This document shows, piece by piece, positions 38,511 to 48,893 of a stretch of DNA of 57,240 bases (its first letter is position 1; every line of letters begins with the position of its first letter). Position numbers and translations under genes: made by a program. The notes beneath the pieces were generated by a model. That model was not told the origin of the DNA and searched no databases. It saw nothing but the letters and a program-made list of their open reading frames with translations. The stretch is from an uncultured Methylococcaceae bacterium (GTDB taxonomy: Bacteria; Pseudomonadota; Gammaproteobacteria; Methylococcales; Methylomonadaceae), in the NCBI GenBank assembly GCA_903928685.1, contig CAIYRS010000012.1:1-57240 (forward strand), written 5' to 3'.

Positions 38511-40121
38511 TTAAACACCTTTGTAACCTGTTGTAATAGGATAACGGCGATCCCGACCATAGGCACGCGGGCTAATTTTAATTCCAGGCGGTGATTGCCG
38601 ACGCTTATATTCGGTGCGGTCAACCAACTGGATAGCCCTATAAACATATTCTGGCGCATAACCAGCAGCAATTATTTCAGCCGCCGACTGATCCTGCTCC
38701 ACATAGCGCTCTAAAATAGGATCTAAAATATCGTAAGGCGGCAAACTATCATCATCGCGTTGATCTGGCGCTAACTCTGCTGATGGTGGTCGCGTTAACA
38801 CCCGATCAGGAATCACTGCCGTTAAACTATTGCGATAACGTGCAAGCTGATAAACCAGCAATTTTGGCACATCTTTAATAGGGGCGAATCCGCCAGCCAT
38901 ATCGCCGTATAAAGTGGCATAGCCAACACTCATTTCACTTTTATTGCCAGTCGTCAGAAGTAACTTGCCTTGTTTATTAGACATCGCCATCAAAATCACC
39001 CCACGACAACGGGCTTGGATATTTTCCTCGGTAACACCACCCACGCCATCATCTAATACTTCAGCCAAAAGCGTATTAAAAGCGACAACGACCGATTCAA
39101 TTGGCACGATATGATGCTTCACACCCAGTAACTTCGCCTCTTCCAAGGCATCCTCGTTACTCATCGACTGAGTATAACGGGATGGCATCAACACCACATC
39201 GACTTTACTCGCGCCCAAAGCATCAACAGCCAATGCCAGCACCAAAGCTGAATCAATGCCACCAGACAATCCTAAAATAACGCCTTGGAAACCATTCTTG
39301 AGCACATAATCCCGAATACCCAAAACCAACGCCTGATATTCGCTAGCAATAGGACTGTATAGCGGCGCACATTGCCCCTTAACAGGATGATAACCATCAA
39401 AATCTATAAGGCTAATTTGCTCTTTAAATTCCTCAGCCCTAAAAACCACCTCGCCAGCGGCATCAACCACAAACGATGCGCCATCAAACACCAGCTCATC
39501 CTGACCACCCACTTGGTTGACATAAACCAGCGGCAACTGCAACGCCTTAGCTTGCGCGACAACAACAGCTTCCCGCTGATGGATTTTAGCGGCATGAAAA
39601 GGTGAGGCATTCAAAGTGACAACTAACTGTGCCCCCGCTGCCTTATTCTTAGCCAAGATACCTGCTTGCCAGACATCTTCACAAATTGTGATAGCAATAT
39701 TAATGCCATTTACAGAAACCAGAGAGCAGCCATCACCTTCAATAAAATAGCGTTTCTCATCAAACACCCCATAATTGGGCAAAGCATTTTTGCGGTAACG
39801 CACCAAAACCCCGCCATTACGCAGCAAAAATGCACTATTAAACAAACCTTCATCAGCTAATTCAGGCAAGCCTACCAAGACATCAATCCCTAACGTAGCC
39901 AAGGCGATTTCATCAACCGCCAATTTAGCGCGGGCAATAAAATCCGGCCTTAACAACAAATCTTCAGGGGGATAACCAGTAATTGACAACTCAGAAAACA
40001 CAACCAAATCCGCTGCCAACTGATCGCGCGCATAACAAGCAGACTCAATGATTTTATTGGTATTAAAACCAATATCGCCGACGATAAAATTAACTTGGGC
40101 AATCGCTATTTTTAAGGACAT
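38511..40121 (-). CDS. nadE: Glutamine-dependent NAD+ synthetase
   Basis: A 536-residue two-domain NadE that amidates deamido-NAD to NAD using glutamine. The N-terminal nitrilase-like glutaminase domain (about 1-250) shows the Glu-Lys-Cys triad in FSELSITGYPPEDL (Glu44), RKNALPNYGVFDEKRYF and ICEDVW. The C-terminal synthetase domain holds the ATP loop LGLSGGIDSALVLA, then TGNKSEMSVGYATLYGDMAGGFAPIKDVPK. With nadD in this window it covers the last two steps of NAD synthesis. Single gene, divergent from rpiA. Confidence 0.97.
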   Translation of the reverse strand: MSLKIAIAQVNFIVGDIGFNTNKIIESACYARDQLAADLVVFSELSITGYPPEDLLLRPDFIARAKLAVDEIALATLGIDVLVGLPELADEGLFNSAFLLRNGGVLVRYRKNALPNYGVFDEKRYFIEGDGCSLVSVNGINIAITICEDVWQAGILAKNKAAGAQLVVTLNASPFHAAKIHQREAVVVAQAKALQLPLVYVNQVGGQDELVFDGASFVVDAAGEVVFRAEEFKEQISLIDFDGYHPVKGQCAPLYSPIASEYQALVLGIRDYVLKNGFQGVILGLSGGIDSALVLALAVDALGASKVDVVLMPSRYTQSMSNEDALEEAKLLGVKHHIVPIESVVVAFNTLLAEVLDDGVGGVTEENIQARCRGVILMAMSNKQGKLLLTTGNKSEMSVGYATLYGDMAGGFAPIKDVPKLLVYQLARYRNSLTAVIPDRVLTRPPSAELAPDQRDDDSLPPYDILDPILERYVEQDQSAAEIIAAGYAPEYVYRAIQLVDRTEYKRRQSPPGIKISPRAYGRDRRYPITTGYKGV

Positions 40122-40272
40122 TTAACCGAATTTTGAAAGGAAAATAAGCATATTGGCTGCTATCATACCGAAAAAACACCATTATCTAAAACCACCAATT
40201 TACACTGCGTAACAGCCGCTGCTTAACGCAAATTCCGCCATCAACTGATTGACGCTTTTGGAATGCTTATTT

Positions 40273-40962
40273 ATGAATGACAAACAACACATCGCCCTAC
40301 ATGCCGCCAACAAAATTGAAAATGGCATGATAGTCGGCCTAGGTACTGGCTCTACCGCCAACTTATTTATAGAAGCCTTAGCCGCCAGAGTCCGTAACGA
40401 AAACCTAAAGATAACCACCGTCGCCAGCTCCGTAATCAGCAGCATCAAAGCCCAAGCAGAAGGGCTAGCGTTAATCGCCATGGAACAAATCAGCCAAATT
40501 GACTGCTATGTTGATGGCGCAGATGAAATAAGCCCTGATTTAACCTTATTAAAAGGCCGGGGCGCAGACTTAGTGAGAGAAAAACTACTAGCGAAAGCTA
40601 GCACTCAATTTTGGGTACTCGCAGACCAAAGCAAATTCGTCGCGCGGATTGGCGAACGCTTCCCCATACCCATTGAAGTCATGCCGTTTGCATGGCAATT
40701 GGTCAAACAACGCTTGGCAAGCATAGGCGGCGATGCCAAGCTGCGCTATAACGCCAATAACGACGGCTTTATCATCACCTCATACGGCAGTTTGGTGTTA
40801 GATACGGTATTCGATGCCGACAGCGATATTGGCAAACTGAATCTATTGTTAAGTGATACACCAGGCATAGTCGAACATGGCATTTTTCACAACTTAGCCA
40901 GTGCAATAATCACTAGCCAAGCGGGGGAAATACAAGAAATATGGGCAACAGCGGCTAAATAA
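40273..40962 (+). CDS. rpiA: Ribose-5-phosphate isomerase A
   Basis: Interconverts ribose 5-phosphate and ribulose 5-phosphate, linking the RuMP and pentose phosphate routes. The frame opens at 40249, but the ATG at 40273 has TGGAA upstream and gives the normal N-terminus and 229 residues. Motifs: IVGLGTGSTANLFIEAL near 20, CYVDGADEISPDLTLLKGRGADLVREKLLA in the middle, and a C-terminal PGIVEHGIFHNLAS. It converges on trmL with only 5 bp between the stop codons. Confidence 0.94.
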   Translation: MNDKQHIALHAANKIENGMIVGLGTGSTANLFIEALAARVRNENLKITTVASSVISSIKAQAEGLALIAMEQISQIDCYVDGADEISPDLTLLKGRGADLVREKLLAKASTQFWVLADQSKFVARIGERFPIPIEVMPFAWQLVKQRLASIGGDAKLRYNANNDGFIITSYGSLVLDTVFDADSDIGKLNLLLSDTPGIVEHGIFHNLASAIITSQAGEIQEIWATAAK

Positions 40963-40967
40963 GTTTT

Positions 40968-41438
40968 TCACTTCACCAAAGCCCCCAAAAAATCCATTTG
41001 CCGCCAGGCTTCATAAAGCACTATCGACACCGTGTTGGATAAATTCAGGCTACGGCTTTCGGCTTGCATGGGTAGATATAAGCAGTGTTCTTGGCCTATA
41101 TCGGTTAAGACATTGGCAGGCAAGCCACGGGTTTCTGGGCCAAACAAAAAACAATCCCCTGCTTGAAAAGCCGTGTCACTTACCCGGCACTTGCCTTTGG
41201 TGGTCAGCGCGAACAGCCGTTGCGGCTGTTCGGCATTGATAAAATCCACTAACGACTCATGCTGGCGGACATTCACCCATTCGTGGTAATCCAGTCCCGC
41301 ACGACGCAGTTTTTTATCTTCCAGCTCAAAACCCAGCGGCTTGATTAAATGCAGCTGCGCGCCAGCATTGGCACATAAGCGAATAATATTGCCGGTGTTC
41401 GCCGGAATTTCTGGTTCATACAAGGCAATACTAAACAT
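40968..41438 (-). CDS. trmL: tRNA (cytidine/uridine-34 2'-O) methyltransferase
   Basis: A SPOUT-fold methyltransferase that modifies the wobble ribose of leucine tRNAs. The frame opens at 41471, inside glgP, but the ATG at 41438 gives [26 protein letters not shown], the normal family start, and 156 residues. The SAM-binding knot is [15 protein letters not shown] and [28 protein letters not shown]. It begins 5 bp after the glgP stop codon and is probably translated from the same transcript. Confidence 0.95.
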   Translation of the reverse strand: MFSIALYEPEIPANTGNIIRLCANAGAQLHLIKPLGFELEDKKLRRAGLDYHEWVNVRQHESLVDFINAEQPQRLFALTTKGKCRVSDTAFQAGDCFLFGPETRGLPANVLTDIGQEHCLYLPMQAESRSLNLSNTVSIVLYEAWRQMDFLGALVK

Positions 41439-41443
41439 TTTAT

Positions 41444-43939
41444 TTACACTTTCACCTTCGGTAATTTCCAAATTTCATCGTTGTATTCATTAATGGTGCG
41501 GTCAGCGGAAAACTTACCGCTGGCGGCGGTGTTAAGAATGCTCATGCGCGTCCAACGTTCTTGGTCTTGATACGCCATTTCCACGCGTTTTTGCGCTTCC
41601 ACAAAACTGCGGAAATCGGCAATGGTCATCCATGGGTCTTGCGGATTTTTTAACGACGCTATAATTGGGTCGAATATGCCTGGCTCAAATTGATTAAAGT
41701 GACCACATTCTAACAACGCTATCACCGCTTTTAATTCTTCATCCTGATTGATGATGGCGACCGGATCATAATGTTGGTGCAGGCTCTCCACTTGGTCTTC
41801 GGTCAGGCCAAACAAAAAGAAATTTTCATCGCCGACTTCTTCGCGGATTTCAATATTAGCGCCATCCAGCGTACCAATGGTCAACGCGCCGTTCATCATA
41901 AATTTCATATTGCCCGTTCCGGAGGCTTCTTTGCCTGCGGTAGAAATTTGTTCTGACAAATCCGCGCCCGGGCAAATTTTTTCCATTGCCGAAACCCGAT
42001 AATTGGGCATAAACACCAATTTTAATTTATTGCCGACATCGGGATCATGGTTGATGACATTGGCGACATTATTAATCAGCTTGATGATTTTTTTCGCCAT
42101 GTAATAACCCGGCGCTGCTTTTCCGCCGATCAACACACAACGGTCAACCCAATTTTGGGTATCGCCTTGTTTGATGCGTTGATACAAGTAGATGACATGC
42201 AGCACGTTGAGCAATTGGCGTTTGTATTCGTGGATGCGTTTGACTTGCACATCAAACAAGGCATTGACGTTTAAATCCATCAACAGCTCTTGTTTTTTGT
42301 AATCGACCAGACGTTGTTTGGCACGTTGGCGAACTTCGCGCCAACGTTTACGGAATTTTTTGTCATCCGCAAACGGCGCTAGCTTATGCAGCTGTGACAA
42401 ATCGGTAACCCAATCGTCGCCGATGGCTTCTGTTATCAATGCCGCCAAATCCGGGTTACAGTTTGCCAACCAGCGGCGCGGGGTAACGCCATTGGTTTTG
42501 TTGTTGAATTTAGTCGGCCAAAGCTCGTAAAAATCACGGAACAAGCCTTGTTGCAACAGTTTGGAATGCAGCGCGGCAACACCGTTGACGGAAAAGCTGC
42601 CGACGATGGCCAAATACGCCATCCGCACCATTTGCTCGTGGCCTTCTTCAATCAACGACATGCGCCGTAAGCGGGCGCTATCGCCGGGCCAATGCGCGGA
42701 AACCTCTGCCAAAAAGCGGGCGTTGATTTCAAAAATAATTTCCATCAAACGTGGCAATAACTGTTTAAACAAATTAACCGACCAACGCTCCAAGGCTTCC
42801 GGCAACAAGGTATGGTTGGTATAAGCCATGGTTTGGCGGGTAATTTGCCAAGCTTCATCCCACGGTAAATTATGTTTATCCACCAACAAACGCATCAATT
42901 CGGCGACCGCGATGCTGGGATGGGTATCATTCAATTGGAAACAATTTTTAGCGGCGAATTCGGAAAAATCATTACCGCGCGTTGCCACCCAAAGCGCTAT
43001 CACATCTTGCAAACTGGCGGATGCCAACAGATATTGCTGACGCAAGCGCAAGGCTTTACCGTTTTCGTTGGCGTCATTGGGATACAACACCATGGTGATG
43101 TTTTCAGCAGTATTTTTTGCGGCGACCGATTCGGCATAATCACCCGCGTTAAATTCTTGCAAATCAAACTCTTCGGTTGCCGAAGCTTTCCATAAACGCA
43201 AGGTATTAACCGTGCCGTTTTGATAGCCCGGCACGGGGGTATCGTAAGCGATAGCAAGCACGTCATGGGTTTCGACCCAACGGGTTTTCTCTTTGCCGTT
43301 ATCGTCACGATGGCGTTCAGTATGACCGCCAAATTTAATCCGATAAGTACGTTCAGCGCGTTCAATTTCCCAAACGTTGCCATTGCGTAACCAATGGTCG
43401 GGATTTTCTATTTGCTCGCCTTTGCTGATAGCTTGGCTGAACATGCCGTATTCATAACGTAATCCATAACCTGTCACCGGCAATTGCAAAGTCGCGCAGC
43501 TATCAATAAAACACGCTGCCAAACGCCCCAAACCGCCATTGCCTAAGCCCGCATCCGGCTCGCTTTCTTGCAGCTCTTCTAAATCCAAGCCTAAGTCATA
43601 CATGGCTTTTTTGACGGCATCATCCAAGCCCAAATTCAACATAGCGTTGCTGAGGGTGCGCCCCATCAAAAATTCCATGGATAGGTAATAAGCGCGTTTG
43701 CAATCTTGGGCTTTGTAAGCGCTGAAGGATTTTTTCCAACGCTCAATCAGGCGGTCGGTAATCGTCAGCGATAAGGCTTCATAGGCATAATGCGGCGATC
43801 GGCAATACTCATCCCGGCCCAATCTGTGGCTGTAATTACGCTTAAAGTCCATTATCAAATCGTCTGCGCCCATACCCAAACTGGGTAATTGGGTAAGATC
43901 GCATTTAGGCTTGCTGTGCTTGAAGTGTCTGTTTGGCAT
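41444..43939 (-). CDS. glgP: Glycogen/starch/alpha-glucan phosphorylase
   Basis: An 831-residue GT35 phosphorylase that releases glucose 1-phosphate from glycogen. The pyridoxal-phosphate site is [28 protein letters not shown], with the Schiff-base lysine. [15 protein letters not shown] and [16 protein letters not shown] are other conserved segments. Glycogen is a common storage compound in methanotrophs. The other glycogen genes are not in the window. Confidence 0.97.
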   Translation of the reverse strand: MPNRHFKHSKPKCDLTQLPSLGMGADDLIMDFKRNYSHRLGRDEYCRSPHYAYEALSLTITDRLIERWKKSFSAYKAQDCKRAYYLSMEFLMGRTLSNAMLNLGLDDAVKKAMYDLGLDLEELQESEPDAGLGNGGLGRLAACFIDSCATLQLPVTGYGLRYEYGMFSQAISKGEQIENPDHWLRNGNVWEIERAERTYRIKFGGHTERHRDDNGKEKTRWVETHDVLAIAYDTPVPGYQNGTVNTLRLWKASATEEFDLQEFNAGDYAESVAAKNTAENITMVLYPNDANENGKALRLRQQYLLASASLQDVIALWVATRGNDFSEFAAKNCFQLNDTHPSIAVAELMRLLVDKHNLPWDEAWQITRQTMAYTNHTLLPEALERWSVNLFKQLLPRLMEIIFEINARFLAEVSAHWPGDSARLRRMSLIEEGHEQMVRMAYLAIVGSFSVNGVAALHSKLLQQGLFRDFYELWPTKFNNKTNGVTPRRWLANCNPDLAALITEAIGDDWVTDLSQLHKLAPFADDKKFRKRWREVRQRAKQRLVDYKKQELLMDLNVNALFDVQVKRIHEYKRQLLNVLHVIYLYQRIKQGDTQNWVDRCVLIGGKAAPGYYMAKKIIKLINNVANVINHDPDVGNKLKLVFMPNYRVSAMEKICPGADLSEQISTAGKEASGTGNMKFMMNGALTIGTLDGANIEIREEVGDENFFLFGLTEDQVESLHQHYDPVAIINQDEELKAVIALLECGHFNQFEPGIFDPIIASLKNPQDPWMTIADFRSFVEAQKRVEMAYQDQERWTRMSILNTAASGKFSADRTINEYNDEIWKLPKVKV

Positions 43940-44045
43940 AGTAGTTATCCGTTGGCTTGCATGGGAATGGACGACATCGATCGGAAAACGCCGGGCTGTT
44001 TGGGTTTTTACGGTACTTCTATATGGCTTAACGTGAATCTAAAAC

Positions 44046-44531
44046 TTACTCGGTCAGCAGCTGCCGATAGCCGCTACGGTAATACAACACCGGATCACCC
44101 TCTCGGCTAATACAGGCTTGTACACTGCCAATAATGATCCAATGTGTGCCTGCTTTTACTTTCTCTACGACTTTGCAATCCAACGACATCAAGGTGTCCG
44201 ATAATATGGGTGCGCCTGTCACAGCGGTTTCCCAAGGATTATTGGCGAAACGCTCAGCTTGGCTAAGGCCGCCAGCAAATTGGTTGGATAGCGCCTGTTG
44301 TGCTGAACTCAAGACATTCACCGCAAAACACTGGCTAGCATCGATGCCCTCACCCGTGTCGGCGTTTTCGTTAATGCACACCAAAATTTGCGGCGGCTCT
44401 ACGGAAACGCTGGAAAATGCGGTCACAGTCATCCCTTGTGCGCCTAATTTTTCTGAAAAAGTGGTGACTACCGCAATGCCACTGGCCCAAAATTGCAAGG
44501 CTTTCTTGAATTCATCTGCGCTAACAGTCAT
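44046..44531 (-). CDS. Flavin reductase family protein
   Basis: A 161-residue protein of the flavin reductase (NADH:FMN oxidoreductase-like) family. It has the family segments ALQFWASGIAVVTTFSEKLGAQGMTVTAFSSVSVEPPQILVCIN, CFAVNVLSSAQQALSNQFAG and GTHWIIIGSVQACISREGDPVLYYRSGYRQL. Such proteins bind FMN and supply reduced flavin to a partner monooxygenase, or act on other electron acceptors; no partner is adjacent. It stands alone, with a repeat-containing gap behind it. Confidence 0.88.
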   Translation of the reverse strand: MTVSADEFKKALQFWASGIAVVTTFSEKLGAQGMTVTAFSSVSVEPPQILVCINENADTGEGIDASQCFAVNVLSSAQQALSNQFAGGLSQAERFANNPWETAVTGAPILSDTLMSLDCKVVEKVKAGTHWIIIGSVQACISREGDPVLYYRSGYRQLLTE

Positions 44532-44624
44532 GTAGGTTTCCGGTTGGGGTTAAGGGGTCGCCGAGCTTGTCTGGCTTGTTGAAATGAAGCCCAAGTATAG
44601 CAAATCGGCGATAGCGTAGCGTTA

Positions 44625-44657
44625 ACACCTTTCAGGTTTTAAAAACCTGAAAGGTGT
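44625..44657. repeat. Hairpin repeat of the CAGGTTTTAAAAACCTG type
   Basis: A perfect 16-bp inverted repeat, ACACCTTTCAGGTTTT (44625-44640) and its complement (44642-44657), around one central A. Same layout and core as the pntB terminator stem at 7141-7171, but without a long T tract. It lies 17 bp beyond the uppP stop codon. Confidence 0.7.
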
Positions 44658-44674
44658 GGTTGAGTTTGTAGCCT

Positions 44675-45502
44675 TTAATTAACCGTCCACTGCACTAAAC
44701 CACTATAAGCAGAAGCAAGCACAACCAAGCCAAAGACGATGCGATACCAAGCAAAAATAATGAAGTTGTGGTGGGTGATGTAATGCAACAAACCTTTGAT
44801 TGCCAAAATGGCGCTGATAAATGCCGCTAATAAACCGACGGCGAAATACGGCGCATCGGTGGCTAATTCCAACAAATCCCGGTGTTTGTATAAATCGTAA
44901 AGGCTGGCGATGATTAAAGTGGGAATGGCTAGGAAAAAAGAAAATTCGGTCGCGGCTTTGCGTGATAATCCAAATAACAAGCCGCCGATTATGGTTGCGC
45001 CGGAGCGCGATGTGCCGGGAATTAAGGCAAACGCTTGTGCCAAACCCAACTTCAACGCATCTAAAGGCGTTAAGTCTTCCACTTCGTGAATGCGTACCAC
45101 TGGCTGGCGTTTTTCTGCCCAGATAATCACAAACGCGCCAATGATGAACGCCAAGGCAACAGGAATGGGGCTAAACAACAAGGCTTTAATATGTTTACCA
45201 AACAAAAATCCCAATATCGCCAAGGGTAAAAAGGCGATAGCAATATTTAAGGCAAATTTTTGCGCTGAGCGTTGGCTGGGCAAACCTGCCAAAACCGTGA
45301 GGATTTTTTGGCGATATTCCCAGCACACCGCGACAATCGCGCCGACTTGGATCACCAATTCAAACACTTTGCCTTTTTCGTCATTAAAGCCAAGCAAATC
45401 GCCTACTAAGATTAAATGCCCGGTGCTGGAAACAGGTAAAAACTCGGTCAAACCTTCAACAACGCCGAGAATAAATGCTTTGATTAATAAAATTATGTCC
45501 AT
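44675..45502 (-). CDS. uppP: Undecaprenyl-diphosphate phosphatase
   Basis: A 275-residue membrane protein of the BacA/UppP family that recycles the lipid carrier for peptidoglycan and other surface polymers. Both conserved motifs are visible: [18 protein letters not shown] (near 14-31) and [23 protein letters not shown] (near 160). About eight membrane segments. Single gene; the 243-bp gap behind it holds two dispersed repeats. Confidence 0.95.
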   Translation of the reverse strand: MDIILLIKAFILGVVEGLTEFLPVSSTGHLILVGDLLGFNDEKGKVFELVIQVGAIVAVCWEYRQKILTVLAGLPSQRSAQKFALNIAIAFLPLAILGFLFGKHIKALLFSPIPVALAFIIGAFVIIWAEKRQPVVRIHEVEDLTPLDALKLGLAQAFALIPGTSRSGATIIGGLLFGLSRKAATEFSFFLAIPTLIIASLYDLYKHRDLLELATDAPYFAVGLLAAFISAILAIKGLLHYITHHNFIIFAWYRIVFGLVVLASAYSGLVQWTVN

Positions 45503-45578
45503 GATATTTTTAGATAAAAGCTAAAGAAAAGAAGCGTGTGGCGGCTGGGATTAACCTATAAAAAACCGATGTTAACTA

Positions 45579-45610
45579 TTCGTCCACGAACGGCACGAAA
45601 AGGCACGAAA
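45579..45610. repeat. GTCCACGAACGGCACG repeat, copy 1
   Basis: GTCCACGAACGGCACG continued by AAAAGGCACGAA. The same 28 bp, with one mismatch, occurs in opposite orientation at 51684-51711, and a shorter relative at 51504-51523. Confidence 0.65.
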
Positions 45611-45667
45611 TTAAACTATTGGCTAAATTAATATCACAGGATGGATGCCCATCATTGGATCGCTTAG

Positions 45668-45702
45668 TTTGATGCGCCTCCTGCCGTCGGCACATCCTAC
45701 AA
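45668..45702. repeat. Dispersed intergenic repeat (GATGCGCCTCCT type), copy 2
   Basis: GATGCGCCTCCTGCCGTCGG followed by CACATCCTAC; the second copy of the sequence at 18063-18096. Confidence 0.6.
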
Positions 45703-45745
45703 TCCTATCGTTTTATAGCCTTCGCGGATGAAACCATAACCAGCG

Positions 45746-46018
45746 TTATTTAATAATCAAAAACTCAGTCAGCGGTTCTTCCACTGTTAAATCGACAATC
45801 TCCACCAGATCAACTCTGGCGGTGATAGGGCCTTTGTGGCACCACTTGATGAAATTTTCGATGGCGATATGTTCGGCTTCCGCAATGATTTCAACGCTGC
45901 CGTCGGCGAGGTTTTTAACGCTGCCTTTAATACCGAAATGCTTGGCTTTGTTTTGGGTAAACACCCGAAAATACACCCCTTGTACCCGACCGATCACTTT
46001 AATCTGTACTTTACGCAT
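45746..46018 (-). CDS. acyP: Acylphosphatase
   Basis: A 90-residue acylphosphatase that hydrolyses acyl phosphates. The phosphate-binding cradle GRVQGVYFRVFTQNKA contains the catalytic arginine (near 18), and the catalytic asparagine is in GSVKNLADGSVEIIAEAE. It overlaps the end of rlmKL by 8 bp, so it is likely to be translated from the same transcript. Length is typical. Confidence 0.93.
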   Translation of the reverse strand: MRKVQIKVIGRVQGVYFRVFTQNKAKHFGIKGSVKNLADGSVEIIAEAEHIAIENFIKWCHKGPITARVDLVEIVDLTVEEPLTEFLIIK

Positions 46019-48278
46019 GATGTTTTATTCTCCAGCAGTAATGGATTTTGGGATTGCGGGCAAAATCTTCTGGAATACTTGCCGCAGTAATATCATCGAT
46101 ATGCAGTGGCGATAAAGCTTCATTATCAAGTTTGAAGCGTCTGAAATTGGTAGAAAAATACAAAACCCCATCGGCAGCCAACAAGCGCATCGCCGATGTA
46201 ATCAAACGCACGTGGTCATTTTGTATATCAAACACATCATCCATGCGTTTGGAATTGGAAAATGTCGGCGGATCCAAAAAGATCATATCGTATTGCCGGG
46301 GCTTGGCGTGTTTGGCTTCTGCCGCCAACCACTCCAGACAATCGGCTTGAATAAATTCGTGTTCACCAACACTGACATTTAAGCCCAAATTGTTTTTTGC
46401 CCAATTCAAATAAGTATTGGACATATCCACGGTGGTGGTGGATTTTGCGCCACCCACTGCGGCATGTACGGTCGCCGTGCCCGTGTAAGCAAACAGATTA
46501 AGAAAGCGTTTGCCCTCGGCTTGTTGTTGGATTATTAAACGTATAGGCCGATGATCCAGAAAAATCCCGGTATCCAGATAATCTTGGAAATTCACCAGCA
46601 ATTTGCAGCCGCCTTCGCTGATGGTATGAAATTGCCCGCTATCGCCGAGTTTTTCGTACTGTTCCACGCTGCGTTGTTTACGGCGGATTTTTAAAAACAC
46701 CTGTTCACGAGGAATGCCCAACACCACGGGCAATTCTGCCAGCAAGCCCGCCAAGCGTTGGTCGGCTTTGTGCTGGTCAATGGTTTTTGGTGGTTCGTAT
46801 TCTTGTACGTTCACCCAGGTTTGCCTGCCTTGATAAATATCCACGGCTGCGGCGTATTCGGGTAAATCGGCATCGTAGACGCGGTAACAACTGACTTGGT
46901 TTTTCTTTGCCCACGGCGCTAGTTTTTTTAGATTCTTTTTTAAGCGATTGGCAAACATTTCCGCGCTAGCAGTCGGCATTGGCGGTAAATCTGGCTCAGC
47001 TTCTTGTTCGGTTTCGTGGCTATGTTCTTGGGAAGAGATTACCGGCGCTGTGGCTTGGCTGATGTCGGTAACTTGTTGCCAGCGTTCTTGGCTATTTCTG
47101 GCTTTCGGGATGAAAAACGCCGATTCTTCAATAGTCAACCGTAACAGCTTGCATTCTAATGCGCCATTAAAGAAGGTGATGGGTTTTTGCGAGCGTATGC
47201 CTAAACGGAAACCTAGTTCTGGGTTGCTGATTATCATCGCCGCTCGCCAGCCTACAAAGCGCTGCTTTAAGACATCGCCGAATTTTTTATATAACTCGGC
47301 GGTTTGTTCTTCATCGCCTAAGCGCTCGCCGTAGGGCGGGTTACAAATCAACAAGCCTGCTTGCCAACTGTCGGCGGGAGTGGCATCGAGAATATCGCGG
47401 CGTTCCACATGGATATATTTTTGTAAACCCGCGCGCGCCACATGCCCTAAAGCGGTGTTGACGGCGTGACGGTCTTCATCAAATCCTGCCAACATCGGTA
47501 GTTTTGCCAAGCCTGCTTGTTTGCGGATGACCGCTTCGGCGCGTAGCCTTTCCCAACAAGCGGCATCGTGTTGTTTCCAGCCGATAAAGCCAAAATAATC
47601 GCGTAGCAAACCGGGGGCGTAATCCGCCGCCAACATCGCCGCTTCTAGCAACAGCGTGCCTGAGCCACACATGGGATCGACTAAGCTACCGCCTTGGGCA
47701 GCAATTTTTGCCCATCCGCTACGTATTAACATGGCGGCGGCAAGGTTTTCTTTGATGGGGGCTTTTAAGGTGACATCACGATAACCACGCCGATGCAGGC
47801 TTTCGCCGGATAAATCTAAACTCAGCTGGGCGGTTTCGTCGTGGACATGGACATTAATGCGGATGTCCGGCTGGTCGGTATCGATACTGGGGCGGCTACC
47901 AAAGCGGTTTCGCAGTTGGTCAACCACGGCATCTTTCACTTTCAATGCGCCAAAATGGGTGTTGTTGATGACTTGGGAGTTTTTTGCGCTAAAGCTAACG
48001 GCAAAACTACCGTCTGCTGCCAGATGTTCTGCCCAATCAATTTTCTGTACGCCCCGATAGAGATCATCTTGGCTGGTTAACCGAAAACTGGCGAGTTGCA
48101 GTAGTACGCGGTTGGCAATGCGGGACCATAAACACACGCGGTAAGCGGTCGCTAAATCGCCTTCAAAGGCAACACCAGCAATGGTGGTTTTTACACCGTT
48201 AACACCAAGAGTTTTCAACTCTTCGGCAAGCAAATCTTCCATTGCTTTGGGGGTACTGGCGAAGAGGGTATAAGTCAT
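46011..48278 (-). CDS. rlmL: Bifunctional 23S rRNA methyltransferase RlmKL
   Basis: A 755-residue fusion of two methyltransferases that modify G2445 (RlmL part) and G2069 (RlmK part) of 23S rRNA. The N-terminal half has a THUMP domain (about 45-155), SAM motif DPMCGSGTLLLEAAMLA and catalytic NPPYGERL. The C-terminal half has LNLFAYTGTATVHAAVGGAKSTTTVD and LDPPTFSNSKRM. The linker between them (about 380-450) is variable and rich in Glu, Gln and Ser. The E. coli protein is 702 residues. Confidence 0.96.
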   Translation of the reverse strand: MTYTLFASTPKAMEDLLAEELKTLGVNGVKTTIAGVAFEGDLATAYRVCLWSRIANRVLLQLASFRLTSQDDLYRGVQKIDWAEHLAADGSFAVSFSAKNSQVINNTHFGALKVKDAVVDQLRNRFGSRPSIDTDQPDIRINVHVHDETAQLSLDLSGESLHRRGYRDVTLKAPIKENLAAAMLIRSGWAKIAAQGGSLVDPMCGSGTLLLEAAMLAADYAPGLLRDYFGFIGWKQHDAACWERLRAEAVIRKQAGLAKLPMLAGFDEDRHAVNTALGHVARAGLQKYIHVERRDILDATPADSWQAGLLICNPPYGERLGDEEQTAELYKKFGDVLKQRFVGWRAAMIISNPELGFRLGIRSQKPITFFNGALECKLLRLTIEESAFFIPKARNSQERWQQVTDISQATAPVISSQEHSHETEQEAEPDLPPMPTASAEMFANRLKKNLKKLAPWAKKNQVSCYRVYDADLPEYAAAVDIYQGRQTWVNVQEYEPPKTIDQHKADQRLAGLLAELPVVLGIPREQVFLKIRRKQRSVEQYEKLGDSGQFHTISEGGCKLLVNFQDYLDTGIFLDHRPIRLIIQQQAEGKRFLNLFAYTGTATVHAAVGGAKSTTTVDMSNTYLNWAKNNLGLNVSVGEHEFIQADCLEWLAAEAKHAKPRQYDMIFLDPPTFSNSKRMDDVFDIQNDHVRLITSAMRLLAADGVLYFSTNFRRFKLDNEALSPLHIDDITAASIPEDFARNPKIHYCWRIKHHA

Positions 48279-48367
48279 GGGAATTGGGCTGGCGTGGCTG
48301 GAACGGCGAAAATAGTTCGGGAATCAAGAGCAGCCGTGGAGGTTATCCGGCTGCTCTGAGGCAGGCG

Positions 48368-48850
48368 TTATTGGATTTTAATTAATTCAACATCAAATAC
48401 CAAAGCGGCATTTGGGCCAATCATGTCGCCCGCGCCTTGTTCACCATAAGCTAATTCTGAAGGGATAAAAAAGCGGTATTTGGCACCTTCTTTCATCAAT
48501 TGCACACCTTCTGTCCAACCTGGAATAACCCGGTTTAAAGGGAACGTTACTGGGCCGCCATGGCTGTAGGAGCTGTCAAATTCTTTGCCGTCAATGGTTG
48601 TGCCTTTGTAATGCACGGTGACGTTATCAGTAGCTGTCGGAGATTTACTTCCGGTGCCTGGCGCAAGTATTTGATATTGCAAGCCGCTGGCAGTAGTGGT
48701 GACATTCGGTTTTTTGGCATTGTCAGCCAAAAATGCGCTGCCTTGGGCTTTGTTTTCTTCGGGAGAGGTGGCGTTTGCCATTGAGAACATGGTGAATCCT
48801 ATAAGTAAGGCGGTAATCACTGAAATAACTTGAACTTGAATTTTATTCAC
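48368..48850 (-). CDS. FKBP-type peptidyl-prolyl isomerase
   Basis: A 160-residue secreted FKBP. A signal peptide (about 1-27, SMANA/TSP) is followed by a short linker and one FKBP domain (about 58-160) with VTVHYKGTTIDGKEFDSSYSHGGPVTFPLNRVIPGW and AYGEQGAGDMIGPNAALVFDVELI. The long N-terminal dimerisation helices of Mip and FkpA are missing, so it is probably a monomeric periplasmic foldase. The start is GTG at 48850 with AGGAAAA upstream. Confidence 0.92.
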   Translation of the reverse strand: MNKIQVQVISVITALLIGFTMFSMANATSPEENKAQGSAFLADNAKKPNVTTTASGLQYQILAPGTGSKSPTATDNVTVHYKGTTIDGKEFDSSYSHGGPVTFPLNRVIPGWTEGVQLMKEGAKYRFFIPSELAYGEQGAGDMIGPNAALVFDVELIKIQ

Positions 48851-48893
48851 GGTTTTTCCTGTTTAGTGGTTGCTTGACTATATTTTTATACGG

